45,066 bases of DNA from Rhodospirillaceae bacterium (GCA_014382375.1 JACNJU010000092.1:1-45066), one strand, 5' to 3'. Counted from the stretch's first letter, positions 26,475-34,381 are shown. Program-made: numbers and translations. Notes: generated by a model from the sequence alone, not told the origin.

Positions 26475-26490
26475 ACACTAGATAACGTGT
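26475..26490 (-). promoter_or_regulatory. NrdR box-like site, nrdJ-proximal
   Basis: The minus strand reads ACACGTTATCTAGTGT, matching 13 of 16 positions of the NrdR consensus as I recall it (acaCwAtATaTwGtgt), with ACAC and GTGT ends intact. It lies about 160 bases before the nrdJ start. NrdR is an ATP/dATP-sensing repressor of ribonucleotide reductase genes. Confidence 0.7.
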
Positions 26491-26505
26491 CTGCCCAAGC
26501 TCGAG

Positions 26506-26521
26506 GCACAAAATGTAGTTT
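26506..26521 (-). promoter_or_regulatory. NrdR box-like site, nrdJ-distal
   Basis: The minus strand reads AAACTACATTTTGTGC, about 12 of 16 matches to the NrdR consensus. It is separated by exactly 15 bases from the proximal box, giving 31 bases centre to centre, about three helical turns, as expected for paired NrdR sites. Confidence 0.62.
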
Positions 26522-26936
26522 ATCATTGCCGTCCACGCAACAACAAAATTTTGACTAAAATTTTATGTATATGAAGGCGATAGTCTAAATACGATTTAAA
26601 TATCAATTGGTTACGAGCGACTTGTGATTTCAGCCTTCAACAAAATAAACTTTTTTCCAGGAAAATGCCCTTACGCCGTCGTTGTCGATAACTTTCCCCC
26701 GGCGAGGGCAAAAAATCCGTTTTGATTGAATCGGTTGTGGCTTTCCCTTGAGAATTTAAAGCAGTCTTTGGGCTTGTTCAGACAATTGGCGAGGCGATGG
26801 GAAATATTCAGAAATTCAGAACGAATCGCATGGAGTCATTTCTGGACGCGACCCTGATCAAGTGCCATATTTGCGCCATCAAATTCCGCCAGGATGAACT
26901 CGTCATATAACAATGTAAGTGAAACAAGAGGACAAA
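26522..26936. other. Upstream region between nrdJ control sites and the NDUFA12 gene
   Basis: The part at 26540-26660 is AT-rich and should hold promoters. No tRNA or structured RNA is evident. A 37-codon open frame (26797-26910) is listed separately with low confidence. Confidence 0.4.
26797..26910 (+). CDS. Possible 37-residue small protein with a Cx2C motif
   Basis: ATG to TAA, ending 26 bases before the NDUFA12 start. The translation is basic at the N-terminus (MGNIQKFRTNRMES) and has LIKCHICAIKFRQDEL, a Cx2C pair like half a zinc ribbon. The GAGG before the ATG is too close for a good ribosome site; ATG 26830 is an internal alternative. It could equally be untranslated leader. There is no family match that I know. 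Confidence 0.22.
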   Translation: MGNIQKFRTNRMESFLDATLIKCHICAIKFRQDELVI

Positions 26937-27296
26937 ATGATCACCGGTACTTTGCTCTATACTTGGTTTAAGGGTGAATTGGTTGGCACCGACGTCTTTT
27001 CAAACCGTTATTACCGTTCGCGTGGAGCCAAACTTTCGGGACGCGAGCGGCGTTGGGTTCTTTATCACGGCAAGACCGAAGCCTCGTCCGTACCGGCCGA
27101 ATGGCATTCATGGTTGCATCACACAACGGATGCGCCACTGACCGAAAGCGCTGCCCAGTTGCGTTCCTGGCAGAAAGAACACGAACCCAATCCTAGTGGT
27201 ACCGCCGATGCCTATTTGCCGCAGGGCCATGAATACAAGGGCGGCCAAAGGGCCGCAGCAACCGGGGATTATCAGTCCTGGTCGCCAGATAACTAA
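26937..27296 (+). CDS. NADH:ubiquinone oxidoreductase accessory subunit, NDUFA12 (B17.2) family
   Basis: A 119-residue homologue of the mitochondrial complex I subunit NDUFA12, found in alphaproteobacteria as one of the few accessory subunits shared with mitochondria. The signature is GELVGTDVFSNRYYRSRG, then RRWVLYHGKTEASSVPAEWHSWLHHTTD, with the aromatic-rich WHSWLHH core and a C-terminal polar tail. It binds the matrix/cytoplasmic arm of complex I. ATG 26937 has AAGAGGA four bases upstream; a GTG six codons earlier is unlikely. It leads a plus-strand group with a methyltransferase and a DUF2155 gene. Confidence 0.93.
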   Translation: MITGTLLYTWFKGELVGTDVFSNRYYRSRGAKLSGRERRWVLYHGKTEASSVPAEWHSWLHHTTDAPLTESAAQLRSWQKEHEPNPSGTADAYLPQGHEYKGGQRAAATGDYQSWSPDN

Positions 27297-27304
27297 AGAA
27301 AATC

Positions 27305-28066
27305 ATGTCCAAAGAGCAGTCTCGACAGTCCTGGAATCCGGAAGATTACGAGCGTAACGCCGGATTTGTTTCTGACCTGGGCGCAGGTGCCGTGGATTTG
27401 CTGGCCCCGAAAGCAGGAGAGCGAATCCTTGACCTTGGGTGCGGCCACGGCAAGCTAACGGAAAAGCTCGTCGCCATGGGGGCCGATGTTGTGGCTATCG
27501 ATGCCAGCGCTGAACAAGTTGAAGGGGCTCGCGCCCGTGGCCTGGACGCACATGTTATGAACGCCAGCGCGCTTGCTTTCGAGAACCAGTTTGACGCCGT
27601 ATTCTCGAACGCTGTCCTGCACTGGATCAAGGACCCGGGTAGCGTCATCGAAGGCGTCAAGAGGGCGCTGATTCCCGGTGGCCGCTTCGTCGGTGAGTTC
27701 GGAGGCGCTGGAAATGTCGCCCGTGTGGCTTTGGGCGTTGAGCGGGTCATGGAAAAGCGCGGTCTTGCCATAGCCGATTACTGGCCCTGGTATTTCCCCT
27801 CGGTGGAGAACTATGGCGGCCACTTGCAGGCAGCCGGTCTGACCCTTGGCCATATGGAATTATTTGCCCGTCCGACGCCGCTTCCCGGCGACATCATCGG
27901 CTGGCTTGAAACCTTCGGTGAAAGTTTTATCACGGCCATACCCAAGGCCGAGCAGAAGACTTTTTTGCAAGATGTCCGCGATGATTTGGCCCCCGATTTG
28001 AAGGATGATCAAGGCGTCTGGTCGGTTGATTATGTACGTCTGCGTTTTCAGGCATTCCTTCCATGA
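27305..28066 (+). CDS. Class I SAM-dependent methyltransferase
   Basis: A 253-residue Rossmann-fold methyltransferase. Motif I is ILDLGCGHGKLTEKL (about residues 42-56), the acidic loop after strand 2 is DVVAIDASAEQV, and FDAVFSNAVLHWIKDP is motif IV with the post-motif seen in trans-aconitate and ubiquinone/menaquinone-type enzymes; FVGEFGGAGN follows. The C-terminal part is alpha-helical with a DYVRLRFQAFLP end. Substrate not identifiable from sequence. It sits eight bases after the NDUFA12 gene and overlaps the next gene by ATGA, so all three should be cotranscribed. Confidence 0.88.
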   Translation: MSKEQSRQSWNPEDYERNAGFVSDLGAGAVDLLAPKAGERILDLGCGHGKLTEKLVAMGADVVAIDASAEQVEGARARGLDAHVMNASALAFENQFDAVFSNAVLHWIKDPGSVIEGVKRALIPGGRFVGEFGGAGNVARVALGVERVMEKRGLAIADYWPWYFPSVENYGGHLQAAGLTLGHMELFARPTPLPGDIIGWLETFGESFITAIPKAEQKTFLQDVRDDLAPDLKDDQGVWSVDYVRLRFQAFLP

Positions 28067-28470
28067 GGTTCTTGGGAACTTTAGGTTTCCTGGTTTTTTT
28101 GCTAAACGCGCCTGAGGTTCAGGCTGATCCGTTCAATACCGCCCTTTTGCAGGGACTGGACAAGGTGACGGCGCGGGTTTCGACCATAGAAGTGCCGCTG
28201 GGCGATACCGCCAAGTTCGGGGCGTTGGAAATCATCGTTCGCGCCTGCGACAAGCGGCCGCCGGAAGAAACGCCTGAAAGTGCGGCTTTTCTGGATGTCT
28301 GGGAAGTGCGTCCGGGAGAGCCTGCGGTCAGTATCTTCCGTGGCTGGATGTTCGCTTCCTCCCCGGCGCTGTCCGCCCTGGAGCACCCGGTCTATGACGT
28401 CTGGCTGCTCGATTGCATCAATAAAGCTTCGACCGAGGACCAGGACTCCTCACCCGAAACATCCAACTGA
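28063..28470 (+). CDS. Exported DUF2155 domain protein
   Basis: 135 residues with a signal peptide (LGTLGFLVFLLNAPEVQA). The core matches DUF2155: ARVSTIEVPLGDTAKFGAL, IIVRACDKRPPEETPESAAF, and SIFRGWMFASSPALSALEHP with VYDVWLLDC. Two conserved cysteines (RACDK and LLDC) may form a disulfide. The family is common in alphaproteobacteria and its function is unknown. The start overlaps the methyltransferase stop (ATGA). The last 79 bases overlap the 3' end of aat on the other strand, both genes ending in low-complexity Ser-rich tails. Confidence 0.88.
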   Translation: MRFLGTLGFLVFLLNAPEVQADPFNTALLQGLDKVTARVSTIEVPLGDTAKFGALEIIVRACDKRPPEETPESAAFLDVWEVRPGEPAVSIFRGWMFASSPALSALEHPVYDVWLLDCINKASTEDQDSSPETSN

Positions 28471-29078
28471 AACTTGGCCTCTGATTCCATGGCGTCGCTC
28501 AGGCGTATCAGATAATCACGGGCCGGAATTTCTACGGCCCCGAAACTTTTCAGGTGATCCGTAACAAACTGGGTGTCGAGCAATTGCATTTTGCAATATT
28601 TCATGCGTGCGACCAGGTGGACGAGGGCGACCTTTGAGGCATCGGTTTCGTGGGAAAACATGCTCTCGCCGCAAAAAGCGCCATTCAACGAAACCCCGTA
28701 AAGGCCACCAACAAGTTTTCCATCAAGGCGGCATTCGACGCTGTGGGCGAGTCCCAGCCTGTGCAGTTCCGTATAGGCCTCGATGATCTGGTCGTTGATC
28801 CAGGTGCCTTGGTCGGGCCTTGGCGTTTCGGCACAGGCTTCGATGACGGCGGCAAAGTCGATGTTAAAACCGACGCTGAATTTGCGCTTCCTGATGGTTT
28901 TTTTCAGGCTGCGGGTGACGTGGAAGGTATCAAGCGGCAAAATGCCACGCACTTGCGGGTCGACCCAAAAAATAGACGGGTCATGGCGTGATTCGGACAT
29001 CGGGAAAATACCGGTGGCGTAAGCACGAATCAGTAATTGGGGATTGAGCAAATTCGGTACGGGTGAGGCGGGGGCCAT
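28392..29078 (-). CDS. aat: Leucyl/phenylalanyl-tRNA--protein transferase
   Basis: Adds Leu or Phe to proteins with N-terminal Lys or Arg, making N-degrons for ClpS-ClpAP. Conserved parts are LLIRAYATGIFPMSES, WVDPQVRGILPLD, GTWINDQIIEAYTELHRLG, AHSVECRLDGKLVGGLYGV, GAFCGESMFSHETDASK and LLDTQFVTDHLKSFGA. At 228 residues it is slightly long because of a Ser/Glu-rich C-terminal extension that is antisense to the end of the DUF2155 gene. It lies three bases after accC and forms the tail of aroQ-accB-accC-aat. ClpS and ClpA are encoded in the same window. Confidence 0.95.
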   Translation of the reverse strand: MAPASPVPNLLNPQLLIRAYATGIFPMSESRHDPSIFWVDPQVRGILPLDTFHVTRSLKKTIRKRKFSVGFNIDFAAVIEACAETPRPDQGTWINDQIIEAYTELHRLGLAHSVECRLDGKLVGGLYGVSLNGAFCGESMFSHETDASKVALVHLVARMKYCKMQLLDTQFVTDHLKSFGAVEIPARDYLIRLSDAMESEAKFQLDVSGEESWSSVEALLMQSSSQTS

Positions 29079-29081
29079 CGT

Positions 29082-30425
29082 TTAATCGTCGAGACCGACA
29101 AATTTTTCCAGCCAGTGGATATCGTAGTCGCCGTTGACGAAATCTACTTCCGACATCAACTTTTGATGCAGCGGGATTGAGGTCTCGATGCCGTCAATAA
29201 CGTATTCGGCGAGTGAACGCCTCAGGCGCATCAGGCATTCGTTACGGTTGGCGCCGTGGACGATCAGCTTGGCGATCATCGAATCATAGTGGGGCGGCAC
29301 CACGTAACCCGAATAAATTGCCGAATCAACGCGCACCCCAAGGCCACCTGGGGCGTGATAGTCGCCGATGGTGCCCGGCGACGGCATAAAGGTTCCGGGA
29401 TGTTCGGCATTGATCCGGCATTCGATGGCGTGGCCGGAAAAACGAACATCGTCCTGCTCGTAGCCTAGCGGTGCACCGGCGGCGATACGGACCATCTCGC
29501 GCACGATATCAAGGCCGGTAATCATTTCGGTGATCGGGTGTTCGACCTGCAGTCGGGTGTTCATCTCGATGAAATAGAATTCACCGTCCTCGTACAGGAA
29601 TTCAATGGTGCCGGCACTGCGGTAGCCGATTTTTTTGACGGCTTCGGCGGCGATGGCACCAATTTTCTGGCGCGTGTCTTCGTTCAATGCCGGGGAGGGA
29701 GCTTCTTCAAGGAGTTTCTGATGGCGACGCTGAAGCGAGCAATCGCGTTCCCCCAAATGGACCACATTACCAAAACCGTCGGCAAGGATCTGAATTTCAA
29801 TATGGCGTGGTTTGGTCAGGTATTTTTCAAAATAGACCTCACCGTTACCGAAGGCGGCTTCGGCCTCTTTTTGCGCCATCTTGATAGCATCGGGCAATTC
29901 ATCAGCCGAATTGGCCAGCTTCATACCGCGACCGCCACCGCCTGCCGTCGCCTTGACCAGCACCGGGTAGCCAATGCCGGATGCGACCTTCAGGGCGACG
30001 TCAATATCGTCAACGGCACCGTCTGATCCCGGGACCACCGGAATGCCGGCCTCCTTGACGGCCTGTTTGGCAGCGATCTTGTCGCCCATCAGGGAGATGT
30101 GCTCGGGCTTCGGACCAATGAAGGTAAAGCCGTGTTCTTCAACCATTGTTGCAAAAGAGGCGTTTTCGGACAGGAAGCCGTAACCGGGATGAATGGCGTC
30201 GGCATTGGAAATGGCGGCGGCAGTCAATATCGCCGGGACACTCAGGTAGCTGTCCTTGGCCGCCGGTGGGCCGATACAGATACTTTCATCGGCGAGACGC
30301 ACATGCATTGCCGTTTCATCGGCCGTCGAATGAACGGCGACCGTGCGGATGCCCATTTCCCGGCAGGCACGCTGGATGCGCAGGGCGATTTCACCACGGT
30401 TGGCAATGAGGACTTTCTCGAACAT
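29082..30425 (-). CDS. accC: Biotin carboxylase subunit of acetyl-CoA carboxylase
   Basis: Carboxylates biotin on AccB using ATP and bicarbonate, the first half of malonyl-CoA synthesis. The ATP-grasp features are clear: KVLIANRGEIALRIQRACRE at the start, AIHPGYGFLSENA, the Gly-rich loop TAGGGGRGMK, the acidic EKYLTKPRHIEIQ strand, RDCSLQRRHQKL, and FIEMNTRLQVEHPITEM. Length 447 is standard. It starts three bases after accB and ends three bases before aat. Catalytic Arg and Glu of the MNTRLQVEH block are present. Confidence 0.97.
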   Translation of the reverse strand: MFEKVLIANRGEIALRIQRACREMGIRTVAVHSTADETAMHVRLADESICIGPPAAKDSYLSVPAILTAAAISNADAIHPGYGFLSENASFATMVEEHGFTFIGPKPEHISLMGDKIAAKQAVKEAGIPVVPGSDGAVDDIDVALKVASGIGYPVLVKATAGGGGRGMKLANSADELPDAIKMAQKEAEAAFGNGEVYFEKYLTKPRHIEIQILADGFGNVVHLGERDCSLQRRHQKLLEEAPSPALNEDTRQKIGAIAAEAVKKIGYRSAGTIEFLYEDGEFYFIEMNTRLQVEHPITEMITGLDIVREMVRIAAGAPLGYEQDDVRFSGHAIECRINAEHPGTFMPSPGTIGDYHAPGGLGVRVDSAIYSGYVVPPHYDSMIAKLIVHGANRNECLMRLRRSLAEYVIDGIETSIPLHQKLMSEVDFVNGDYDIHWLEKFVGLDD

Positions 30426-30428
30426 TGG

Positions 30429-30896
30429 TTACTCGATAATCATCAGCGGCTCGCCGAATTCGACGGGCGTTCCGTTGCCGATAAAAACACGCGTCACTTT
30501 GCCAGCCTTGGCGGCCTTGATCGGGTTGAAGACTTTCATGGCTTCAATCAGTATCAGGGTATCGCCTTCGGCAACCTGATCGCCGATTTTAACGAACGGC
30601 GGTGTTTCGGGGTCGGCGGTGGTGTAGGCGGTGCCCACCATGGGCGAGACAACAACACCGGGGTGATCGGCATGGGAAACTCCATCATCGGCTGGAGCGC
30701 CTGGGCTTTCTGTCTTTGCTGCTTCCGGAACTGAAACCGGGGGTGCGGCGACGGCGATGCCGCCCCTGGCCACCCGCAGGTGCCATTCATCGGTGCCGTA
30801 TTCGATTTCGCTCAAGCCGGTTTCATCAAGCAATCCGGCCAGTTGACGCACAAGGTCGGCGTCAATTTCGGATTTTTTCGGGTTTTTATCAGCCAT
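30429..30896 (-). CDS. accB: Biotin carboxyl carrier protein of acetyl-CoA carboxylase
   Basis: Carries the biotin arm between carboxylase and carboxyltransferase. The biotinyl domain is at the C-terminus with Lys121 in EAMKVFN (the usual AMKM motif is AMKV here). Before it is the protruding thumb-type loop VGTAYTTADPETPPFVKIGD. The N-terminal helix (IDADLVRQLAGLLDETGLSE) is typical, and residues 46-80 form a Pro/Ala-rich linker. Length 155 is usual. It lies between aroQ and accC, an arrangement seen in many proteobacteria. Confidence 0.96.
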   Translation of the reverse strand: MADKNPKKSEIDADLVRQLAGLLDETGLSEIEYGTDEWHLRVARGGIAVAAPPVSVPEAAKTESPGAPADDGVSHADHPGVVVSPMVGTAYTTADPETPPFVKIGDQVAEGDTLILIEAMKVFNPIKAAKAGKVTRVFIGNGTPVEFGEPLMIIE

Positions 30897-30919
30897 GGGT
30901 TCAGCTACCAGCCTTTTGT

Positions 30920-31369
30920 TTATGCAGAACTGTTGTTGAGGATTCTTGCCGCCGCTTCAAGGGCCATTTCGTAACCGTAGCCACCGAAGCCGCATATCAT
31001 GCCCACGGCGGCCTTTGAAACGAAGGAATGATGGCGGAATTCTTCACGTTGGTGAATGTTTGACAGATGCACTTCGATCACCGGAATGTCACAAGCCTTC
31101 AGCGCGTCAAGCAAAGCCACCGAGGTATGGGTATAGGCCCCGGCATTGATAATGATAAGATCAGCCTCGCCGCGTGCCTGTTGAACCCAGTCAACCAGTT
31201 CGCCTTCCGTATTGGTTTGACAAAAGGTGACACTGAGCCCAAGCGTTTCGGCGCGCGCCACCGATTTGGCCTCGATATCGGCCAGCGTCTCATTGCCGTA
31301 AACGTCGGGCTCACGGGTGCCCAGCATGTTCAGGTTGGGGCCGTTCAGGACCAGAATTCTAGATGACAT
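30920..31369 (-). CDS. aroQ: Type II 3-dehydroquinate dehydratase
   Basis: Third step of the shikimate pathway, dehydrating 3-dehydroquinate. The enzyme is the small dodecameric type II form, 149 residues. Motifs are [17 protein letters not shown] with the catalytic Tyr, [36 protein letters not shown] with the catalytic His, and [13 protein letters not shown]. It begins the aroQ-accB-accC-aat operon. A 13-base palindrome lies just upstream, between it and the divergent thiSG gene. Confidence 0.96.
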   Translation of the reverse strand: MSSRILVLNGPNLNMLGTREPDVYGNETLADIEAKSVARAETLGLSVTFCQTNTEGELVDWVQQARGEADLIIINAGAYTHTSVALLDALKACDIPVIEVHLSNIHQREEFRHHSFVSKAAVGMICGFGGYGYEMALEAAARILNNSSA

Positions 31370-31385
31370 GGTTCGTTCTTGAGTT

Positions 31386-31398
31386 GTTCATAATGAAC
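31386..31398. promoter_or_regulatory. Perfect 13-base palindrome between aroQ and thiSG
   Basis: GTTCAT-A-ATGAAC, a 6+1+6 dyad, 17 bases before the aroQ start and about 90 before thiSG. Its position suits an operator for aroQ. No known regulator is assigned. Confidence 0.3.
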
Positions 31399-31489
31399 CG
31401 GTTTTATAGCATGGGCGATAAACACTTTGAAAATGATTTCCGGGCACGTCATAACAGGGCTAGCTCTACTCTAATAAAACAGGACAGTT

Positions 31490-32467
31490 ATGCAGATTAC
31501 CATCAATGGCGAGGCGCAAAATTTTGATGCGGCTTTGAATGTTGAACAGTTGCTGGGTCAAATTGGTCTTGATCACCGCAAGGTCGCTGTCGAGCGCAAC
31601 CTGGAAATCGTGCCTAAATCACGCTACGGGGAAACCGTACTGGGTGATGGCGACAAGCTGGAAATCGTCCACTTTATCGGCGGCGGCACGCCTGACGACG
31701 ATGATCCGCTGGTTATTGACGGCAGGAAACTCGGCTCACGGCTGATTATCGGCACCGGCAAATACGCGGACTATGAACAAAATCGCCTTGCCCTCGAGGC
31801 CTCGGGCGCTGAAATGGTCACCGTCGCGGTCAGACGGGTCAACCTGACCGATCCCAACGCCCCAATGCTGATGGATTCCATCGATCCCAAGAAATACATC
31901 TACCTTCCCAACACGGCCGGTTGCTTCACCAAGGATGACGCCCTGCGGACTTTGCGTCTGGCCCGCGAGGCCGGCGGCTGGGATCTGGTCAAACTGGAGG
32001 TGCTTGGTGACGAGAAAAGCCTCTATCCACGCATGATCCAAACGCTGGAAGCCGCAGAAATCCTCATTGCCGATGGCTTCAAGGTGATGGTCTACTGTTC
32101 CGATGACCCGATGTTGTGCAAGGACCTGGAAGACATGGGCTGTGTCGCCATTATGCCGCTGGGTGCGCCCATCGGTTCGGGACTGGGTATTCAGAACCCG
32201 GTCAACATCCGCATGATCGTCGAGCAATCCAGGGTGCCGGTGATCGTCGATGCCGGTGTGGGTACTGCTTCGGACGCGACCGTCGCCATGGAACTTGGCT
32301 GTGACGGGGTGCTGATGAACACCGCCATTGCCGGGGCCGGTGATCCGGTGCGTATGGCCCGGGCCATGAAACATGCCGTTATCGCCGGCAGGCAGGCTTA
32401 TCTGGCTGGTCGTATGGCCAAGAAAATGTACGCCGATCCGTCCTCGCCACTAGCCGGGCTAATATAA
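31490..32467 (+). CDS. thiSG: ThiS-ThiG fusion: sulfur carrier and thiazole synthase
   Basis: One open frame joins the two thiamine-thiazole proteins. Residues 1-66 are Thi[36 protein letters not shown] and the C-terminal IVHFIGGG (Gly64-66) that normally ends as a thiocarboxylate. After the acidic linker TPDDDDP comes ThiG, from [18 protein letters not shown], with [17 protein letters not shown], the Schiff-base lysine region [34 protein letters not shown] and [14 protein letters not shown]. Domain-fused forms exist in databases. How the carrier glycine is freed or used in the fusion is unclear. There is no stop or frameshift between the parts. An AGGA precedes the ATG. No other thi gene is near. 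Confidence 0.93.
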   Translation: MQITINGEAQNFDAALNVEQLLGQIGLDHRKVAVERNLEIVPKSRYGETVLGDGDKLEIVHFIGGGTPDDDDPLVIDGRKLGSRLIIGTGKYADYEQNRLALEASGAEMVTVAVRRVNLTDPNAPMLMDSIDPKKYIYLPNTAGCFTKDDALRTLRLAREAGGWDLVKLEVLGDEKSLYPRMIQTLEAAEILIADGFKVMVYCSDDPMLCKDLEDMGCVAIMPLGAPIGSGLGIQNPVNIRMIVEQSRVPVIVDAGVGTASDATVAMELGCDGVLMNTAIAGAGDPVRMARAMKHAVIAGRQAYLAGRMAKKMYADPSSPLAGLI

Positions 32468-32487
32468 AATCCAACAAGGAAAAAATC

Positions 32488-32868
32488 ATGGAGGAAAAGA
32501 TGTTCGAGAAGGGGCTGGCAAAACGTAAGGCCACCCTTGGTGCCGACTATGTCGAAAACGTCATGGAAAATGCCGACGAATTCAGCCGTCCGTTTCAGGA
32601 AGCCATGACCGCCTGGTGCTGGGGATTTGGTTGGGGTGATGAGGTCATTGACGAGAAAACCCGCTCGATGATGAACCTGGCGATGATCGGTGCCTTGGGC
32701 AAAATGCATGAATGGGAACTGCATTGCCGTGGCGCATTGAAAAACGGTGTTTCGGTTGATGAAATACGCGCCATCGTTCACGTCATCGGCATCTATTGCG
32801 GCGTCCCGCAAGCCGTCGAATGCTTCCGTTCAGCCCGTAAGGTGCTTGAGGAAGAAGGCAAACTTTAA
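32488..32868 (+). CDS. Carboxymuconolactone decarboxylase (CMD/AhpD-like) family protein
   Basis: A 126-residue all-helical CMD-fold protein. Visible are FSRPFQEAMTAWCWGFGWGD, DEKTRSMMNLAMIGALGKMHEWELH, and GVSVDEIRAIVHVIGIYCGVPQAV, the helix pair typical of gamma-carboxymuconolactone decarboxylase. The CxxC pair of AhpD is absent, so a peroxidase-reductase role is unlikely. Possible roles are lactone decarboxylation or an uncharacterised hydrolase. AAGGA precedes the ATG at 32488; GGAGG precedes a second in-frame ATG at 32500, so two starts are possible. It follows thiSG by 20 bases and ends four bases from the convergent helicase gene. Confidence 0.82.
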   Translation: MEEKMFEKGLAKRKATLGADYVENVMENADEFSRPFQEAMTAWCWGFGWGDEVIDEKTRSMMNLAMIGALGKMHEWELHCRGALKNGVSVDEIRAIVHVIGIYCGVPQAVECFRSARKVLEEEGKL

Positions 32869-32872
32869 AGGG

Positions 32873-34381
32873 TTACTTGTCGCCGGGGCGGCGCATGAAG
32901 GCCGGGACGTTGCCGCTGTCGCCGAACTTCTGGTTTTCGTTGCCTGATTCCTGGGCCGGTCGCTGTTTCTGTTGAGGCCGGGCCTGTCTTTGTGGCTGGG
33001 GTTTCGGTTTGGCGGCCTCTTTTCCCACCGATTTTTCGTCCCTGGGCTGGCGTCCACGCCCACGACCACCGCGTGAGCGGTTGCGCCCGCGTTCCGGCTT
33101 GGCGGCGGCGGCTTGTTCGCTGGCCTGGGGCTGTTCTTCGGCAGTGTCTTTTGTCGCTTCCGGGGCGACCTCTTTAGTCGCGTCCTCTTTAACGGTGGCG
33201 GCCTTGACCGGTTTGGGGTTTTCAACGACTTTGAAGCCTACTTGCCCGAACGGTGGGATTTCCTTGCCGATCAGCCGGGTGATCGCCTCGATATATTTGC
33301 GGTCTTCGGCGACGGCGATGGTGTAGGCGTGCCCCTGGAGACCGGCCCGTCCGGTGCGACCGATGCGATGAACGTAATCTTCGGCGTGGCTGGGGACGTC
33401 AAAATTGAAGACATGGCTAAGGGCCGGAATGTCGAGGCCACGAGCCGCGACATCACTGCAAATCATGTAGGTGAATTCGTTGTTCTTGAAGCGCTTCAGC
33501 ATTTCCATGCGCGCCGGTTGCGCCATGTCGCCGTGCAACTGACCAACCGAAAAACCGTGCTTGGTCATGGACCGGTGAAGGGTGCCGATATCGCGCTTGC
33601 GGTTGCAGAAAATAAGCGCGTCCTTGACGTCTTCCGTGGCTATCAGTCTGCGCAGGGCCGCGCGTTTTTCTTTTTGCCCGCCGCCGGGGCGTCGCCCGTC
33701 ACCGTGCGGAACCATGATCAGTCCCTGGGTGATGGTTTCGTCGCTGGTTTCCAGCTTGGCGACGGTGATTTCTTTGGGGTTGATCAGGAACTTGTCGGCC
33801 AGACGGCGGATTTCCGGGGCCACGGTGGCCGAGAAAAACAGGGTCTGGCGCATGGGGGAAATCAACGAGACGATCTTTTCCACATCCGGGATGAAGCCCA
33901 TGTCGAGCATCCGGTCGGCTTCGTCAATGACCAGAATCTTGACGTCGGTCATCAGCAGGCGTCCACGTTCAAACAGATCAAGCAGGCGTCCGGGGGTGGC
34001 GATCAGCACGTCGGGTCCGCGATCGATGACTTTCAGTTGCTCGTTCATGGACGAACCGCCGATCAGCAGCGCCTTGGTCAACTTGTGATATTTGCCGTAG
34101 GTATCAAAATTGTCGGCAACCTGAGCTGCCAGTTCGCGGGTCGGCTCAAGGATCAGCGAGCGCGGCATCCGCGCTTTCGCCCGACCCGAGGCCAGAATAT
34201 CAATCATCGGCAGCGTGAAACCGGCGGTCTTGCCGGTGCCTGTTTGCGCGCAACCCAAAATGTCACGCCCCATCAGGACCACGGGAATGGCCTGCTCCTG
34301 AATGGGAGTTGGGGTGCTGTAACCTGCGTCTTCGACGGCTTTTAGGACGCCGTCGCCAAGTCCAAGTTCTGAAAAATTCAT
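32873..34381 (-). CDS. DEAD-box RNA helicase, RhlE-like
   Basis: An ATP-dependent RNA unwinding enzyme. The Q motif is near PTPIQEQAIP, Walker A AQTGTGKT is at 45-52, then PTRELAAQ, the DEAD motif VIDEADRMLDMGF, SAT in FFSATVAPEIR, and domain 2 with DVAARGLDIPALSHVFN and HRIGRTGRAG. After about residue 375 there is a long low-complexity basic tail rich in Lys, Ala, Gln and Arg-Gly (NRSRGGRGRGRQPRDEK), typical of RhlE and DbpA relatives that bind ribosomal RNA. Length 502. ATG 34381; the gene is divergent from the hydrolase genes. Confidence 0.93.
   Translation of the reverse strand: MNFSELGLGDGVLKAVEDAGYSTPTPIQEQAIPVVLMGRDILGCAQTGTGKTAGFTLPMIDILASGRAKARMPRSLILEPTRELAAQVADNFDTYGKYHKLTKALLIGGSSMNEQLKVIDRGPDVLIATPGRLLDLFERGRLLMTDVKILVIDEADRMLDMGFIPDVEKIVSLISPMRQTLFFSATVAPEIRRLADKFLINPKEITVAKLETSDETITQGLIMVPHGDGRRPGGGQKEKRAALRRLIATEDVKDALIFCNRKRDIGTLHRSMTKHGFSVGQLHGDMAQPARMEMLKRFKNNEFTYMICSDVAARGLDIPALSHVFNFDVPSHAEDYVHRIGRTGRAGLQGHAYTIAVAEDRKYIEAITRLIGKEIPPFGQVGFKVVENPKPVKAATVKEDATKEVAPEATKDTAEEQPQASEQAAAAKPERGRNRSRGGRGRGRQPRDEKSVGKEAAKPKPQPQRQARPQQKQRPAQESGNENQKFGDSGNVPAFMRRPGDK

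Noticed and set aside
31370-31489. TPP riboswitch upstream of thiSG
   Set aside because: Neither the CUGAGA nor the ACCUGA core elements are present, and the region is too short.
33113-34345. 410-codon plus-strand frame opposite the RNA helicase
   Set aside because: It is antisense to the complete helicase gene with all its motifs in the other strand. It has no recognisable domain.
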